8,542 nucleotides of DNA, from positions 1 through 8,542 of the forward strand of contig JBDSEG010000380.1 in assembly GCA_039920165.1 (NCBI GenBank), read 5' to 3'. A program made the position numbers and the translations under genes. The stretch comes from JBDSEG01 sp039920165 (GTDB lineage: Bacteria > Pseudomonadota > Gammaproteobacteria > Burkholderiales > Burkholderiaceae_C). This document shows, piece by piece, positions 1 through 8,542 of this stretch (position 1 is the stretch's first letter; every line of letters begins with the position of its first letter). The notes under the pieces are model-generated. The model was not told the DNA's origin. It worked only from the letters and a program-made list of their open reading frames with translations, and ran no database searches.

Positions 1-2
1 CG

Positions 3-848
3 GAAGCGGCACTGCTGCGCGCCTCGATCCGCGCCTACGAGGAATCGACCCGCATCACCGGCAACCGCTACAACGCCGGCATCGCGCCGCGCAGCGATCT
101 GCTGCAGTCGCAGACGCTGCTGGCCAACGCGCGCGCCGACCTCGCCGGTGTCGAGCGGACGCGCGCGACCTTCGAGCATGCGATGGCTGTGCTGGTCGGC
201 CAGGCGCCGGCCAATTTCTCGGTCACCGCGATCGAATGGAAACCGACCGCCATCCCCGCGGTTCCCGGCCTCCTGCCATCCGCGCTGCTGCAGCGCCGGC
301 CCGATATCGCCGCCGCACAGCGCCGCGTCGCTGCGGCGAATGCCTCGGTCGGCGCCGCGCGCGCGGCGCTGTTCCCTAGCATCAACCTCTCGGGCAATGC
401 CGGCCTCAGCGCCGCCTCGATCGGCGACCTGTTCAATGCCTCGGCGTTTGCGTGGTCGTTGGGCGCCTCGCTCGCGCAGTCGATCTTCGACGCCGGCGCG
501 CGCAGTGCGCGCATCGAGACCGCGCGCGCGGCTTGGGAGCAAAGCGTCGCGCAGTATCGCCAGACCGTGCTCGGTGCCTTCCAAGACGTCGAGGACCAGC
601 TCGTCGCGGTGCGCGTGCTCGAAGTGCAGGAGCAGTTACGCCGGCAGGCCTCGCAGGCCGCCGACCTGACCGAACAGCAGGTGATGAACCGCTACAACGC
701 CGGCCTGGTCAGCTATACCGAAGTGGTCGCAGCGCAGGTCTCTGCGCTCAGCGCGCGGCGTACGCTGGCGCAACTCGCCGCGAGCCGGCAGAACGCCGCG
801 GTGGCGCTAATCCGCGCGATGGGCGGGGACTGGAACGGGTCGAGCTGA
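3..848 (+). CDS. NodT/OprM-type outer-membrane efflux channel, C-terminal part (5' truncated)
   Basis: The reading frame is open from the window edge to TGA at 846-848, giving 281 residues with no start codon in view. Proteins of this family form a trimeric outer-membrane channel with a periplasmic alpha-helical barrel, the exit duct of tripartite drug or metal efflux pumps (RND or MacAB type). The TolC-family internal duplication is visible: NRYNAG occurs near the start of the fragment, followed by a helix with SDLLQSQTLLANARADL, and again near the end (NRYNAGLVSYTEVVAAQ). Between them, LLQRRPDIAAAQRRVAAANA is the hallmark NodT-family segment, followed by LFPSINLSG, typical of the outer-membrane beta strands. 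Full-length relatives have about 450-500 residues, so roughly 40% is missing, including any lipobox. Adaptor and pump genes probably lie upstream, outside the window. The family is certain; the substrate cannot be told. Confidence 0.93.
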   Translation, partial: EAALLRASIRAYEESTRITGNRYNAGIAPRSDLLQSQTLLANARADLAGVERTRATFEHAMAVLVGQAPANFSVTAIEWKPTAIPAVPGLLPSALLQRRPDIAAAQRRVAAANASVGAARAALFPSINLSGNAGLSAASIGDLFNASAFAWSLGASLAQSIFDAGARSARIETARAAWEQSVAQYRQTVLGAFQDVEDQLVAVRVLEVQEQLRRQASQAADLTEQQVMNRYNAGLVSYTEVVAAQVSALSARRTLAQLAASRQNAAVALIRAMGGDWNGSS

Positions 849-886
849 GCGCCGCCGCCCGCGCGCCCCGGCGAGCGGGCAGAATT

Positions 887-914
887 GCGCCGCCGTGCCA
901 CGGCACGCCGCCGC
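887..914 (+). terminator. Imperfect stem-loop after the efflux channel gene, possible terminator
   Basis: Arms 887-899 and 902-914 pair at 11 of 13 positions around a tight centre (CGTGCC / GGCACG innermost). It lies about 40 bases after the efflux-channel stop and before rlpA. An alternative 7-bp pairing, CGAGCGG at 872-878 with CCGCTCG at 911-917, competes with it. No T-run follows, so a role in ending the efflux operon transcript is only inferred; in sequence this GC-rich such pairing can arise by chance. Confidence 0.35.
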
Positions 915-1005
915 TCGACACCGCGCGGCCTGACCGCATCTGCGGCAGATCGGCCAGGTCGTGCTGCGCGGTCAAGCGTCTACACGCACACAAACCGAGG
1001 TTTCC

Positions 1006-1515
1006 ATGAACAGATTCGCCCGCTCCCTGGCCGCCAGCGCCACCGCCATGTTCTTCGTCACGGCTGCCCCGCTTGCCGAGGCCCAGGCCGCGTCTTCACC
1101 GGCCGCGGGCGCGGACACGTCCGCGCCCGCACGTGCAGCGGCCAAGGCGACCCCTGCGCCGCCGTCGGCATCGGCCGATGCACCGGCTTCGGTCAACGAA
1201 GGCAAGGTCGCTTACTACGGCAGCAAATTTGCCGGGCGCCGTACCGCCAGTGGCGAACGCTTCGACCCACATTCACTGACCATGGCGCACCGTTCACTGC
1301 CCTTCGGCAGCCTGGTGCGCGTGACGAACGTCAAGAACAAGAAGAGCGTCGTCGTCCGCGTCAACGACCGCGGCCCGACGACGCCCGACCGCATCGGCGA
1401 CCTGTCGCACGCTGCCGCCAAGCGCATCGGCATGACTCGCGCTGGCGTGGCCGAGGTGAAGCTGGATGTGGTGGGCAAGCGCGTCGCGAAGCGCGGTCGT
1501 GACGTCAAGCACTGA
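1006..1515 (+). CDS. rlpA: RlpA-like septal ring lytic transglycosylase-type protein (DPBB domain), secreted
   Basis: This encodes 169 residues. The ATG at 1006 is chosen because GAGG at 997-1000 sits five bases before it and it begins a clean signal peptide (MNRFARSLAASATAMFFVTA, ending near AEAQA); an in-frame GTG at 961 would put charged residues ahead of it. An Ala/Pro-rich linker runs from about residue 30 to 63, followed by one double-psi beta-barrel domain (about 66-157) with the RlpA signatures VAYYG, RRTASGERFD, AHRSLPFGS and RVNDRGP. Known RlpA proteins cut the glycan of peptidoglycan lacking stem peptides at the septum. The conserved acidic and histidine positions appear kept (E84, H95, D121). 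Oddities are the complete absence of cysteine, so it is not a lipoprotein, and the lack of a C-terminal SPOR domain. It is probably periplasmic. Enzyme activity is inferred; the gene name is used in the family sense. Confidence 0.85.
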   Translation: MNRFARSLAASATAMFFVTAAPLAEAQAASSPAAGADTSAPARAAAKATPAPPSASADAPASVNEGKVAYYGSKFAGRRTASGERFDPHSLTMAHRSLPFGSLVRVTNVKNKKSVVVRVNDRGPTTPDRIGDLSHAAAKRIGMTRAGVAEVKLDVVGKRVAKRGRDVKH

Positions 1516-1553
1516 GCGCCGAGGGACATCACAGGGGCGCTGTCCCTCGGCGC
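1516..1553. terminator. Perfect 13-bp inverted repeat between convergent genes, likely bidirectional terminator
   Basis: GCGCCGAGGGACA at 1516-1528 is exactly complementary to TGTCCCTCGGCGC at 1541-1553, with a 12-base loop. It starts on the first base after the rlpA stop codon and lies about 80 bases past the end of the minus-strand transporter operon, where both transcripts need to stop. No T-tract follows on either strand, so it would be a U-poor hairpin. A weaker 6-bp pair, GCCAGG at 1558-1563 with CCTGGC at 1579-1584, lies beside it. Confidence 0.7.
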
Positions 1554-1633
1554 CAGCGCCAGGGCAAGCATCAAGACTCCTGGCTATATCTCATCGCGAT
1601 GGAGAACGCCGCCCGCCGCTCCGGAAAGGTAGC

Positions 1634-2818
1634 TCACTTGTCCCCTGGCACCTTGCCTTCGACGCCCTTGACGTAGAACTTCACGCCGCCGAGAAACTTG
1701 TCGTCGGCGTTGCTGCCGGCGGGCAGCATCTCCTTGCCGTCGTTGCCGACCAGCGGGCCCTTCCAGATCACGAACGAGCCGTCCTTCAACCCGGCCTTGA
1801 CGTCCTCGACCTTTTTCTTGATATCGGCCGGCACGTCGTCGGCGAGGCTGATGAAATCGATCGCGCCTTCCTTCACGCCCCACCAGGCCTGGCCGGTCGT
1901 CCAGGTGCCTTCGAGCGCGTCCTTCGTCGCCTTGATGTAGTACGGGGTCCAGTTGATGACGGCCGAGCCGAGGTGCGCCTTCGGGCCGTAGGCCGTCATG
2001 TCGCTGTCCCAGCCGAAGGCGCGCTTGCCCATCGCCTGCGCGGTCTTGAGCACCGCGGGCGAGTCGGTGTTCTGCATCAGCACGTCGGCGCCGCCGTTGA
2101 TGAGGGCGGTCGCGGCCTCGGTCTCCTTCGGCGGATCGAACCACTTGTTGACCCATACCACCTTGGTCGTCACCTTCGGGTTGACGCTTTGCGCCCCGAG
2201 GGTGAACGAGTTGATATTTCGGATCACTTCGGGGATCGGCACCGAGCCGACAACGCCGAGCGTGTTGCTCTTGGTCATCGCGCCGGCCACCACGCCGGCC
2301 ATGTAGGCGCCTTCGTAGGTGCGGCTGTCGTAGGTGCGCAGGTTCTCGGCCGTCTTGTAGCCGGTCGCGTGCTCGAACTTCACGTCCTTGGCTTCCGGTG
2401 CGACCTTGAGCATCGGCTCCATGTAGCCGAAGGTGGTGCCGAATATCAGCTTGTTGCCCTGGCCGACCATGTCGCGAAAGACCCGCTCGGCATCGGCGGC
2501 CTCGGGCACGTTCTCGACGAAGCTCGTCACGATCTTCGCGCCGAATTCCTTTTCGAGCGCCTTGCGACCGTTGTCGTGGGCGAAGGTCCAGCCGCCGTCG
2601 CCGACCGGGCCGACGTAGGCGAAGGCGATCTTGAGCGGCGCGGCACCGCTCGCCGCCGGCGCGGGCGCCGCTGCGACGACCACCTTGGGCGCGGGAGTGG
2701 CCGCGGGAACGGCCACAACCTCCGGCTCCTTCTTGCCGCAACCCGCCAGCGCGGCGAGCGCGGCGAGTGAACTCCAGCCTGTGAGCCGGAGCAGGGATCG
2801 TTTGGAAACGCGGGTCAT
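1634..2818 (-). CDS. BMP-family lipoprotein, substrate-binding protein of purine/nucleoside ABC importer
   Basis: This encodes 394 residues. The ATG at 2816-2818 is chosen because GGAGAG (2823-2828) sits four bases upstream and it opens a lipoprotein signal with lipobox LAGC (Cys27); the frame stays open further upstream, but without signal-like sequence. An Ala/Pro/Val-rich tether (about 28-61) leads to the BMP domain (PnrA/Med type), with KIAFAYVGPVGDGGWTFAHD at about 63-82, KLIFGTTFGYM near 123-133, YEGAYMAGVVAGAM near 168-181, and ADVLMQNTDSP near 244-254. BMP proteins are two-lobed receptors; characterised ones (PnrA/TmpC, BmpA) bind purine nucleosides. Tethered in the periplasm, it would deliver ligand to the two permeases encoded just upstream. 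As the last gene in the operon with a 76-bp leader, it may be expressed at a different level from the membrane parts. The neighbouring guaD suggests guanine, guanosine or a related purine as ligand; this is inferred. Confidence 0.93.
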   Translation of the reverse strand: MTRVSKRSLLRLTGWSSLAALAALAGCGKKEPEVVAVPAATPAPKVVVAAAPAPAASGAAPLKIAFAYVGPVGDGGWTFAHDNGRKALEKEFGAKIVTSFVENVPEAADAERVFRDMVGQGNKLIFGTTFGYMEPMLKVAPEAKDVKFEHATGYKTAENLRTYDSRTYEGAYMAGVVAGAMTKSNTLGVVGSVPIPEVIRNINSFTLGAQSVNPKVTTKVVWVNKWFDPPKETEAATALINGGADVLMQNTDSPAVLKTAQAMGKRAFGWDSDMTAYGPKAHLGSAVINWTPYYIKATKDALEGTWTTGQAWWGVKEGAIDFISLADDVPADIKKKVEDVKAGLKDGSFVIWKGPLVGNDGKEMLPAGSNADDKFLGGVKFYVKGVEGKVPGDK

Positions 2819-2822
2819 GGGT

Positions 2823-2828
2823 CTCTCC
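2823..2828 (-). promoter_or_regulatory. Ribosome binding site of the BMP lipoprotein gene
   Basis: On the minus strand GGAGAG lies four bases before the ATG at 2818. It decides between this start and the longer open frame, whose extra upstream residues look nothing like a lipoprotein leader. Confidence 0.75.
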
Positions 2829-2894
2829 AGTTGAATCGGGAAGCAGTTTGAATCGACGGCGGCGCGATTATTAGGCAAGGCGATGGGCCGGCTC

Positions 2895-3815
2895 CTAGCC
2901 CCCCGGAAAGAACGGCTTGCCGATCGACGCGGGCATGTTGGCGCGGATGAAATTGGCGTTGCGAGAGATCAGCACCAGCACCACGATGGTCGCCACGTAC
3001 GGCAGCATGGTGAGGAACTGGCTCGGCACCTGGACGCCCTCGCCCTGCAGATGGAACTGCAGCATCGTCACGCCGCCGAACAGGTAGGCACCCAGCAAGA
3101 CGCGGGCCGGTCGCCAGGTCGCGAAGGTGGTGAGGGCGAGCGCGATCCAGCCCTTTCCGGCGATCATTCCCTCGACCCACAGCGGCGTATAGACGACCGA
3201 GATATACGCACCCGAGACGCCGCACAGCGCACCGCCGGCCAGCACGGCCAGCAGCCGGATGCGGCGCACCGGATAGCCGAGCGCATGCGCCGATTCGGGC
3301 GATTCGCCAACCGCGCGAAGCACCAGTCCGGCGCGCGACCGGTACAGGAACCACGCGAGTGCGGCCGTCAGCGCGATCGCGATATAGACCATCGGATGCT
3401 GACGAAAAAACGCCGGCCCGACGAACGGCAGATCGGCCAGCACCGGGATCGAAAAGTGCGGGCGCTCGGGCAATTTCTGCTGGGTGTAGGTGATGCCGAC
3501 GAAGGCGGAGAAGCCGGCGCCGAACAGCGCGAGCGCGAGGCCGGTGGCGTACTGGTTGGTATTGAGCCAGATCACGAGCACGCCGAACGCGAGCGCCAGC
3601 ACCGCTCCCGCGACGGCGCCGGCAGCGAACGCCAGCCAGTCGCTGCCGGTGTGCACGCCGACCGCAAAGCCCGCGATCGCCGCGACCAACATCATCCCCT
3701 CGGCCCCGAGGTTGACGATGCCGGCGCGCTCGTTGATCAGCAGGCCGAGCGCCGCGAAAGCCAGCACGGTGCCGGCGTTCAGCGTCGCGGCGAGAAGGAG
3801 TGAGAGGGCTTCCAT
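2895..3815 (-). CDS. ABC transporter permease, BPD_transp_2 family (second permease of the BMP system)
   Basis: This encodes 306 residues, very hydrophobic, with roughly eight to nine membrane segments. It matches the shorter permease of BMP-type nucleoside importers (COG1079 / YufQ type). The family landmark INERAGIVNLGAEGMM is at about 27-42, and the cytoplasmic loop contacting the ATPase (RAVGESPESAHALGYPVRRI) is at about 167-186. The start at 3815 (MEALSLLLAATLNAG) is the usual family start, but its ribosome site is poor: the bases before it read AATAGGC. A TTG at 3869 would add 18 residues from the neighbouring repeat, with an unlikely composition. The first permease gene ends 103 bp upstream, the widest gap among the transporter genes, and the BMP lipoprotein gene follows after 76 bp. 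The protein pairs with the first permease to form the transmembrane channel. Family certain; substrate inferred from context. Confidence 0.92.
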   Translation of the reverse strand: MEALSLLLAATLNAGTVLAFAALGLLINERAGIVNLGAEGMMLVAAIAGFAVGVHTGSDWLAFAAGAVAGAVLALAFGVLVIWLNTNQYATGLALALFGAGFSAFVGITYTQQKLPERPHFSIPVLADLPFVGPAFFRQHPMVYIAIALTAALAWFLYRSRAGLVLRAVGESPESAHALGYPVRRIRLLAVLAGGALCGVSGAYISVVYTPLWVEGMIAGKGWIALALTTFATWRPARVLLGAYLFGGVTMLQFHLQGEGVQVPSQFLTMLPYVATIVVLVLISRNANFIRANMPASIGKPFFPGG

Positions 3816-3853
3816 GCCTATTGCTTGTCGTCGTATAGCAATGCAGAAGACTT

Positions 3854-3967
3854 CACCGCGAATACGCAAAGGAACGCGAAGGACGCGAAGAGAGGAAGGC
3901 GAATAAGAGGCGTCTCTGTCATTGAATTTCCTTTGCCACCTTCGTGTCCATTTTCGCCTTCGCGGTG
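3854..3967. repeat. Degenerate inverted repeat of CGCGAAGGA-type units at the permease-permease junction
   Basis: Arms 3854-3890 and 3931-3967 are inverted copies, identical at about 28 of 37 positions without gaps; the outer nine bases (CACCGCGAA / TTCGCGGTG) match perfectly. The left arm itself contains short tandem units (ACGCAAAGGA, ACGCGAAGG, ACGCGAAGA). About 40 bases lie between the arms. Similar GCGAAGGACGCGAAG-like stretches are, from general knowledge, common as dispersed intergenic repeats in beta-proteobacteria and other environmental bacteria, and are often mispredicted as coding. Here the element fills most of the only long gap among the membrane-component genes, and its right arm lies inside the end of the first permease gene. 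In the minus-strand mRNA it could fold into a long imperfect hairpin. Confidence 0.75.
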
Positions 3968-5017
3968 GAAATTGGTTTGCTTGTCCACCGCACCCGGTAG
4001 TGAATCAGCGTATCGCACGCCAGCAGGGTGAACAGCAGCAGGCCCTGGAAGACGCCGGTGAGCGATTTGGGCAGCGCCATGCGCGACTGCGCGAGTTCGC
4101 CGCCGATATAGAACATGCTCATCAGCACCGCCGAGAAGACGATACCCACGGGGTGCAGGCGGCCGACGAACGCGACGATGATGGCGGCGAAGCCGTAGCC
4201 GGCCGGCACGTGCGGCGTAAGCTGGCCGAGCGGCCCGGCCGCTTCGAGCGCACCGGCCAGCCCGGCCATCGCGCCCGACAGCAGCAGCGAGCTCCACAGG
4301 GCGCGGCGCGATGAGAAGCCGGCATAGCGCGCAGCCGCCGGCGCGAGTCCGCCGACCTGGAGCTGGAACCCGGCGTAGGTACGAAACAGCAGGACCCAGA
4401 AGCCGGCGACCGCGACCAGTGCGATCACCAGCCCGATATCCACGCGCAGCCCGGCAACGAGACGCGGCACCTGGGTCGACTTGAGGAAGGTGATGGTCTG
4501 CGGGAAGTTGTAGCCGGCCGGATCCTTCAACGGCCCGTACACCAGATAGCCGAGCACCATCTCGGCCACGTACACGAGCATCAGGCTCACGAGGATCTCG
4601 CTCGCATTGAAGCGGTCGCGCAGCAGCGCCACGATGGCGGCCCACGCCATGCCGCCGACCACGCCCGCGACGAGTATCGGCACGACGATCCAGGCGCCGG
4701 TCGAAGGCCCGGCCTGCATCGCGACATAGCCGGCGGCGATCGCGCCGAGGATGAACTGGCCCTCGGCGCCGATATTCCAGACGTTGGAGCGAAAGCACAC
4801 CGCCAGGCCGAGCGCGATCAGGATCAGCGGCGTCGCCTTGACCGCCAGTTCGGATAGCGCGTAAAGGCTCTTCACCGGCTCGACGAAGAAGACCTGCAGG
4901 CCCCGCAGTGGATCCTTTCCGAGCAGCACGAACAGCAGCGTGCCGATCACGATCGTGATCGCCAGCGCGAGCAGCGGCGAGGTGATCGACATCGCCTTCG
5001 ACGGCGCCGGGCGCGCT

Positions 5018-5031
<14 letters not shown>
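3919..5031 (-). CDS. ABC transporter permease, BPD_transp_2 family (first permease of the BMP system)
   Basis: This encodes 370 residues with a short cytoplasmic N-terminus and about eight to ten membrane segments; it resembles the longer permease of BMP-type nucleoside importers (COG4603 / YufP type). Landmarks are FRSNVWNIGAEGQFILGAIA (about 80-99), the equivalent of the NLGAEG motif in its partner, the segment FNASEILVSLMLVYVAE (about 141-157), and the loop LAPAAARYAGFSSRRALW (about 229-246), the probable ATPase contact. The ATG at 5031 is chosen because GAGGGGG (5038-5044) precedes it by six bases; it overlaps the ATPase stop by 14 bp, so translation is probably coupled. Residues from about 354 to 368 (ISTAKAKMDTKVAKE) are encoded by one arm of the inverted repeat, so the natural C-terminus was probably near HYRVRW (344-349) and has been replaced or extended. 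Function of the tail is unknown. Confidence 0.92.
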
Positions 5032-6567
<1,536 letters not shown>

Positions 6568-6571
<4 letters not shown>

Positions 6572-7857
6572 TGCCGAACCCCGGAAATATAGGCAGCGGC
6601 GAGGTTGCGGTCGTCGGCCAGCGTGAGCCACGCAAAGACGCGTTCGTGCAGGCTGCGCGCGACCTCCATCCGGCGCCGGGCCAGTGGGTCGGCAGCCCAG
6701 TCCCAGACGCACAGGTCGGCGCTGCGGCCGGGCTCGAACGAGCCGATCTCGTGATCGAGGCGAAGTGCGCTCGCCGCGCCGCGCGTGGCGGCGTGCAGCG
6801 CACACCACGCGGTGAGACGCTCGCCGCGCAGCGCCTGCACCTTGTAGGCATCGGCCATCGTCCGGACCATCGACAGGCTGGTGCCGCCGCCCACGTCGGT
6901 CGCCAGGCTCACCGCCATTCGCGCTTCGACCGAGGCACGCCAGTCGAACAGGCCGCTGCCCAGAAACAGATTGGACGACGGGCAGTGCGCGATTTGCGCG
7001 CCGGCATCCCGCACCGCGGCGCGGTCTTCGGCATCGAGCCAGATGCCGTGCGCGAGCACGCTGCGTTCGTGCAGCAGCCCGGCGCGGGCATAGACGTCGA
7101 GGTAGCTGCGCGCCTGCGGAAAAAGCTCGCCCGCCCACGCCACCTCGGCGCGGTTCTCGGCCACGTGGGTCTGCATGTACAGGCTCGCGTCGGCGGCGCA
7201 CAGCGCTCCCGCCATCGCAAGCTGTGCCGGCGTGCTCGACGGCGCGAAGCGCACCGTCACCGCATAGCCGAGTCGATCCTTGCCGTGCCAGCGATCGATC
7301 AGGTCGATCGAGTCGCGCTCGGCCTGTGCCACATCGTCGCGCAGGCCGTCGGGGCTGTGGCGGTCCTGCAGAACCTTGCCGGTGATCAGCCGCATCCCGC
7401 GCTGCTGGGCCACATCGAACAAGGCGCCGGCCGACACCTTGTGCGAGGTCGCGAACACCACCGCCGAGGTGGTGCCGTGCGCCAGCAGCGAATCGACGAA
7501 CAGCCGCGCCCCGTCCGCGCTGCGCTGCGGATCGGCATACAGCACCTCGGCCGGAAAGGTGTGGGTTTCGAGCCAGTCGATGAGTGCCGTGCCGTAGCTG
7601 CCGATCACGTCGAGCTGCGGCATGTGGACATGGGTATCGATGAAGCCTGGCATGACGAGCCGGCCGGCATGGTCGTCCCGCTGCCAGCCCGGACCGGGAT
7701 CGTCCGGTTGCGCGCCGACGATGGCGCCGCCCTCGACCAGCAGCCAGTGCCCGGGCCGGAACCGCACGGCAGCCGACTCAACCTCGCCCCAAGCCGGCTG
7801 CGCACTGAAGTCGAGCAGGTCGCCCCGCACGGCGATGCGCTGCGCTGGCGCGCTCAT
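6568..7857 (-). CDS. guaD: Guanine deaminase
   Basis: This encodes 429 residues, the usual length for bacterial GuaD, a cytoplasmic zinc amidohydrolase that turns guanine into xanthine and ammonia. Landmarks in order: DTHVHMPQLD (74-83) with metal ligands H76 and H78; DWLETHTFPAE (94-104), a GuaD-specific stretch; VRFAPSSTP (202-210), with the arginine-containing substrate loop; QTHVAEN (229-235) with H231 and E234; LAHGIW (268-273) with H270; HCPSSNLFLGSGLF (291-304); and TDVGGG (320-325) with D321. The end, LTLADDRNL, also matches GuaD. All metal ligands are present, so the enzyme should be active. The start at 7857 is supported by GAAGG (7865-7869) seven bases upstream. The stop shares ATGA with the transporter ATPase, so the enzyme and importer are made together. 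8-oxoguanine deaminases also occur beside BMP transporters, but this sequence follows the GuaD motifs more closely. Confidence 0.93.
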
Positions 7858-7940
7858 CGTTGTGCCTTCGTGCTCCGCACTCCGGTACTCGCCCAGGGTT
7901 CCCGAGGAGCCCCTTCGTGTCCCACGGCGGCCCGGCGGGC

Positions 7941-8540
7941 TCATGAGGCGATCGTCCCGGCCGACGCGCTGCGGCGCGGCATTCCGTGGCCCATGAGGTT
8001 GCGCGCAACTTCCTTGACCTGCTCGCGCAGCCACTTGCCGGCCGCCGAGGCGTGGCTCAGCTCATGCCAGAGCTGGTAGTAGGTGAGCGGCGGAAACGGC
8101 AGCGGGCAGCGCACGATGCGCACCGGCAGCGCATCGACATAACGCGAGCAGAAAAGCCGACCGGTCGTCAGCACCAACAGGCTTTGCGCGACCATCAGCG
8201 GGATCAGGCTGAAGTGCGCGCTGCGCACCCGGATGTCGCGCTCGACGCCCAGCGTCGCCAGGTGATCGTCGATCACACCGCGGGCCGGGCCGTGCAGTCC
8301 GGCATGCAGCGGCATCGGCGCGACATGCTCGCAGGCGAGGTAACGCTCGCCAGTCCAGGCGCGAGTCGGCGCGGCGCGCACGACGGGATGGTCGTCAGCG
8401 ACCAGGCAGACGATTTCGTCGCTGAACAGGCGGGCCAGGTGCAGCTCGGCCGGGGGCTCGAGCCAGTTGCCGATCACGAGGTCGACCTCGCCCGCGGCCA
8501 GGCTGCGCCGGTAGTCGAACTCGCTCGACAGCGGCAGCAG
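7941..8540 (-). CDS. LysR-type transcriptional regulator, C-terminal effector domain (5' truncated)
   Basis: The frame is open from the right window edge to TGA at 7941-7943, giving 199 residues. It begins within the LysR substrate-binding domain: SLAAGEVDLVIGNW is the characteristic strand-loop, followed by FSDEIVCLVADDHPVV (the receptor-domain hinge region), VAQSLLVLTTGRLF, and the terminal YYQLWHELSHASAAGKWLRE, a stretch common in LysR C-termini. The DNA-binding helix-turn-helix, about 100 residues, lies outside the window. A GTG at 8475-8477 could be mistaken for a start, but the frame upstream of it clearly continues the domain. The gene points the same way as guaD, ending 83 bp before it, so it may be first in the operon or have its own promoter. 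By position it probably responds to a purine and controls guaD and the importer; this is inferred, as no ligand residues can be read. Confidence 0.9.
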   Translation of the reverse strand: MLPLSSEFDYRRSLAAGEVDLVIGNWLEPPAELHLARLFSDEIVCLVADDHPVVRAAPTRAWTGERYLACEHVAPMPLHAGLHGPARGVIDDHLATLGVERDIRVRSAHFSLIPLMVAQSLLVLTTGRLFCSRYVDALPVRIVRCPLPFPPLTYYQLWHELSHASAAGKWLREQVKEVARNLMGHGMPRRSASAGTIAS

Positions 8541-8542
8541 TT

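Noticed and set aside
1466..2770. Long plus-strand open frame opposite the BMP lipoprotein gene
   Set aside because: The composition is Arg/His/Gly-rich with no domain logic; it is the shadow of a well-matched minus-strand gene with strong third-position GC bias.
2864..2875. AT-rich TAATAAT on the minus strand before the BMP gene as a -10 box
   Set aside because: It resembles a -10 element, but no acceptable -35 sequence is found at a suitable distance; a separate promoter for the BMP gene remains possible but is not supported.
3820..3852. GCTATACG near the end of the repeat as a promoter for the second permease
   Set aside because: A TATAC-like hexamer is present, but no -35 partner with normal spacing is convincing.
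3818..4798. Alternative minus-strand frame ending in FASFAFLCVFAVKSS
   Set aside because: The ending is simply the CGCGAAGGA-type repeat translated in another frame, a familiar false peptide; the rest is a shadow of the first permease.
7890..7942. Short inverted pairs (GAGCCC / GGGCTC, GGGTTCCC) before guaD as a LysR operator
   Set aside because: The arms are only three to six bases with long or tiny loops, and no good T-N11-A palindrome stands out in this GC-rich gap.

Overview
The window is GC-rich, and its codon use, gene families and gene order suggest a beta-proteobacterium (Burkholderiales or Rhodocyclales type). This placement is inferred from style, not from a marker gene. Almost all of the sequence is coding, and no tRNA, rRNA, CRISPR array, integrase or transposase is visible.

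Left part, plus strand. The C-terminal 281 residues of a NodT/OprM-type outer-membrane efflux channel enter from the left edge (3-848). A 157-bp gap with an imperfect stem-loop follows. Next is a small secreted RlpA-like double-psi beta-barrel protein (1006-1515). It keeps the family's catalytic-type residues but has neither a lipobox cysteine nor a SPOR domain. A perfect 13-bp inverted repeat starts on the base after its stop codon and separates it from the convergent minus-strand genes.

Middle and right part, minus strand, in transcription order from the right edge: a LysR-type regulator (5' end cut off by the window edge), guanine deaminase (guaD), a double-domain ABC ATPase, two BPD_transp_2 permeases, and a BMP-family lipoprotein binding protein. 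guaD and the ATPase share an ATGA overlap, and the ATPase and first permease overlap by 14 bp. These genes read as one purine uptake and salvage operon. The lipoprotein captures a purine nucleoside or base outside the membrane, the two permeases and the ATPase import it, and GuaD deaminates guanine to xanthine. The LysR protein probably controls the set.

The one structural oddity is between the two permease genes. A degenerate inverted repeat (arms 3854-3890 and 3931-3967, rich in CGCGAAGGA-like units) fills a 103-bp gap in an otherwise tight operon. One arm lies inside the end of the first permease gene and encodes its last residues. It looks like a dispersed intergenic repeat that landed at the gene junction. 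I do not see convincing evidence of a new biological system; the repeat and the operon logic are the points most worth checking.
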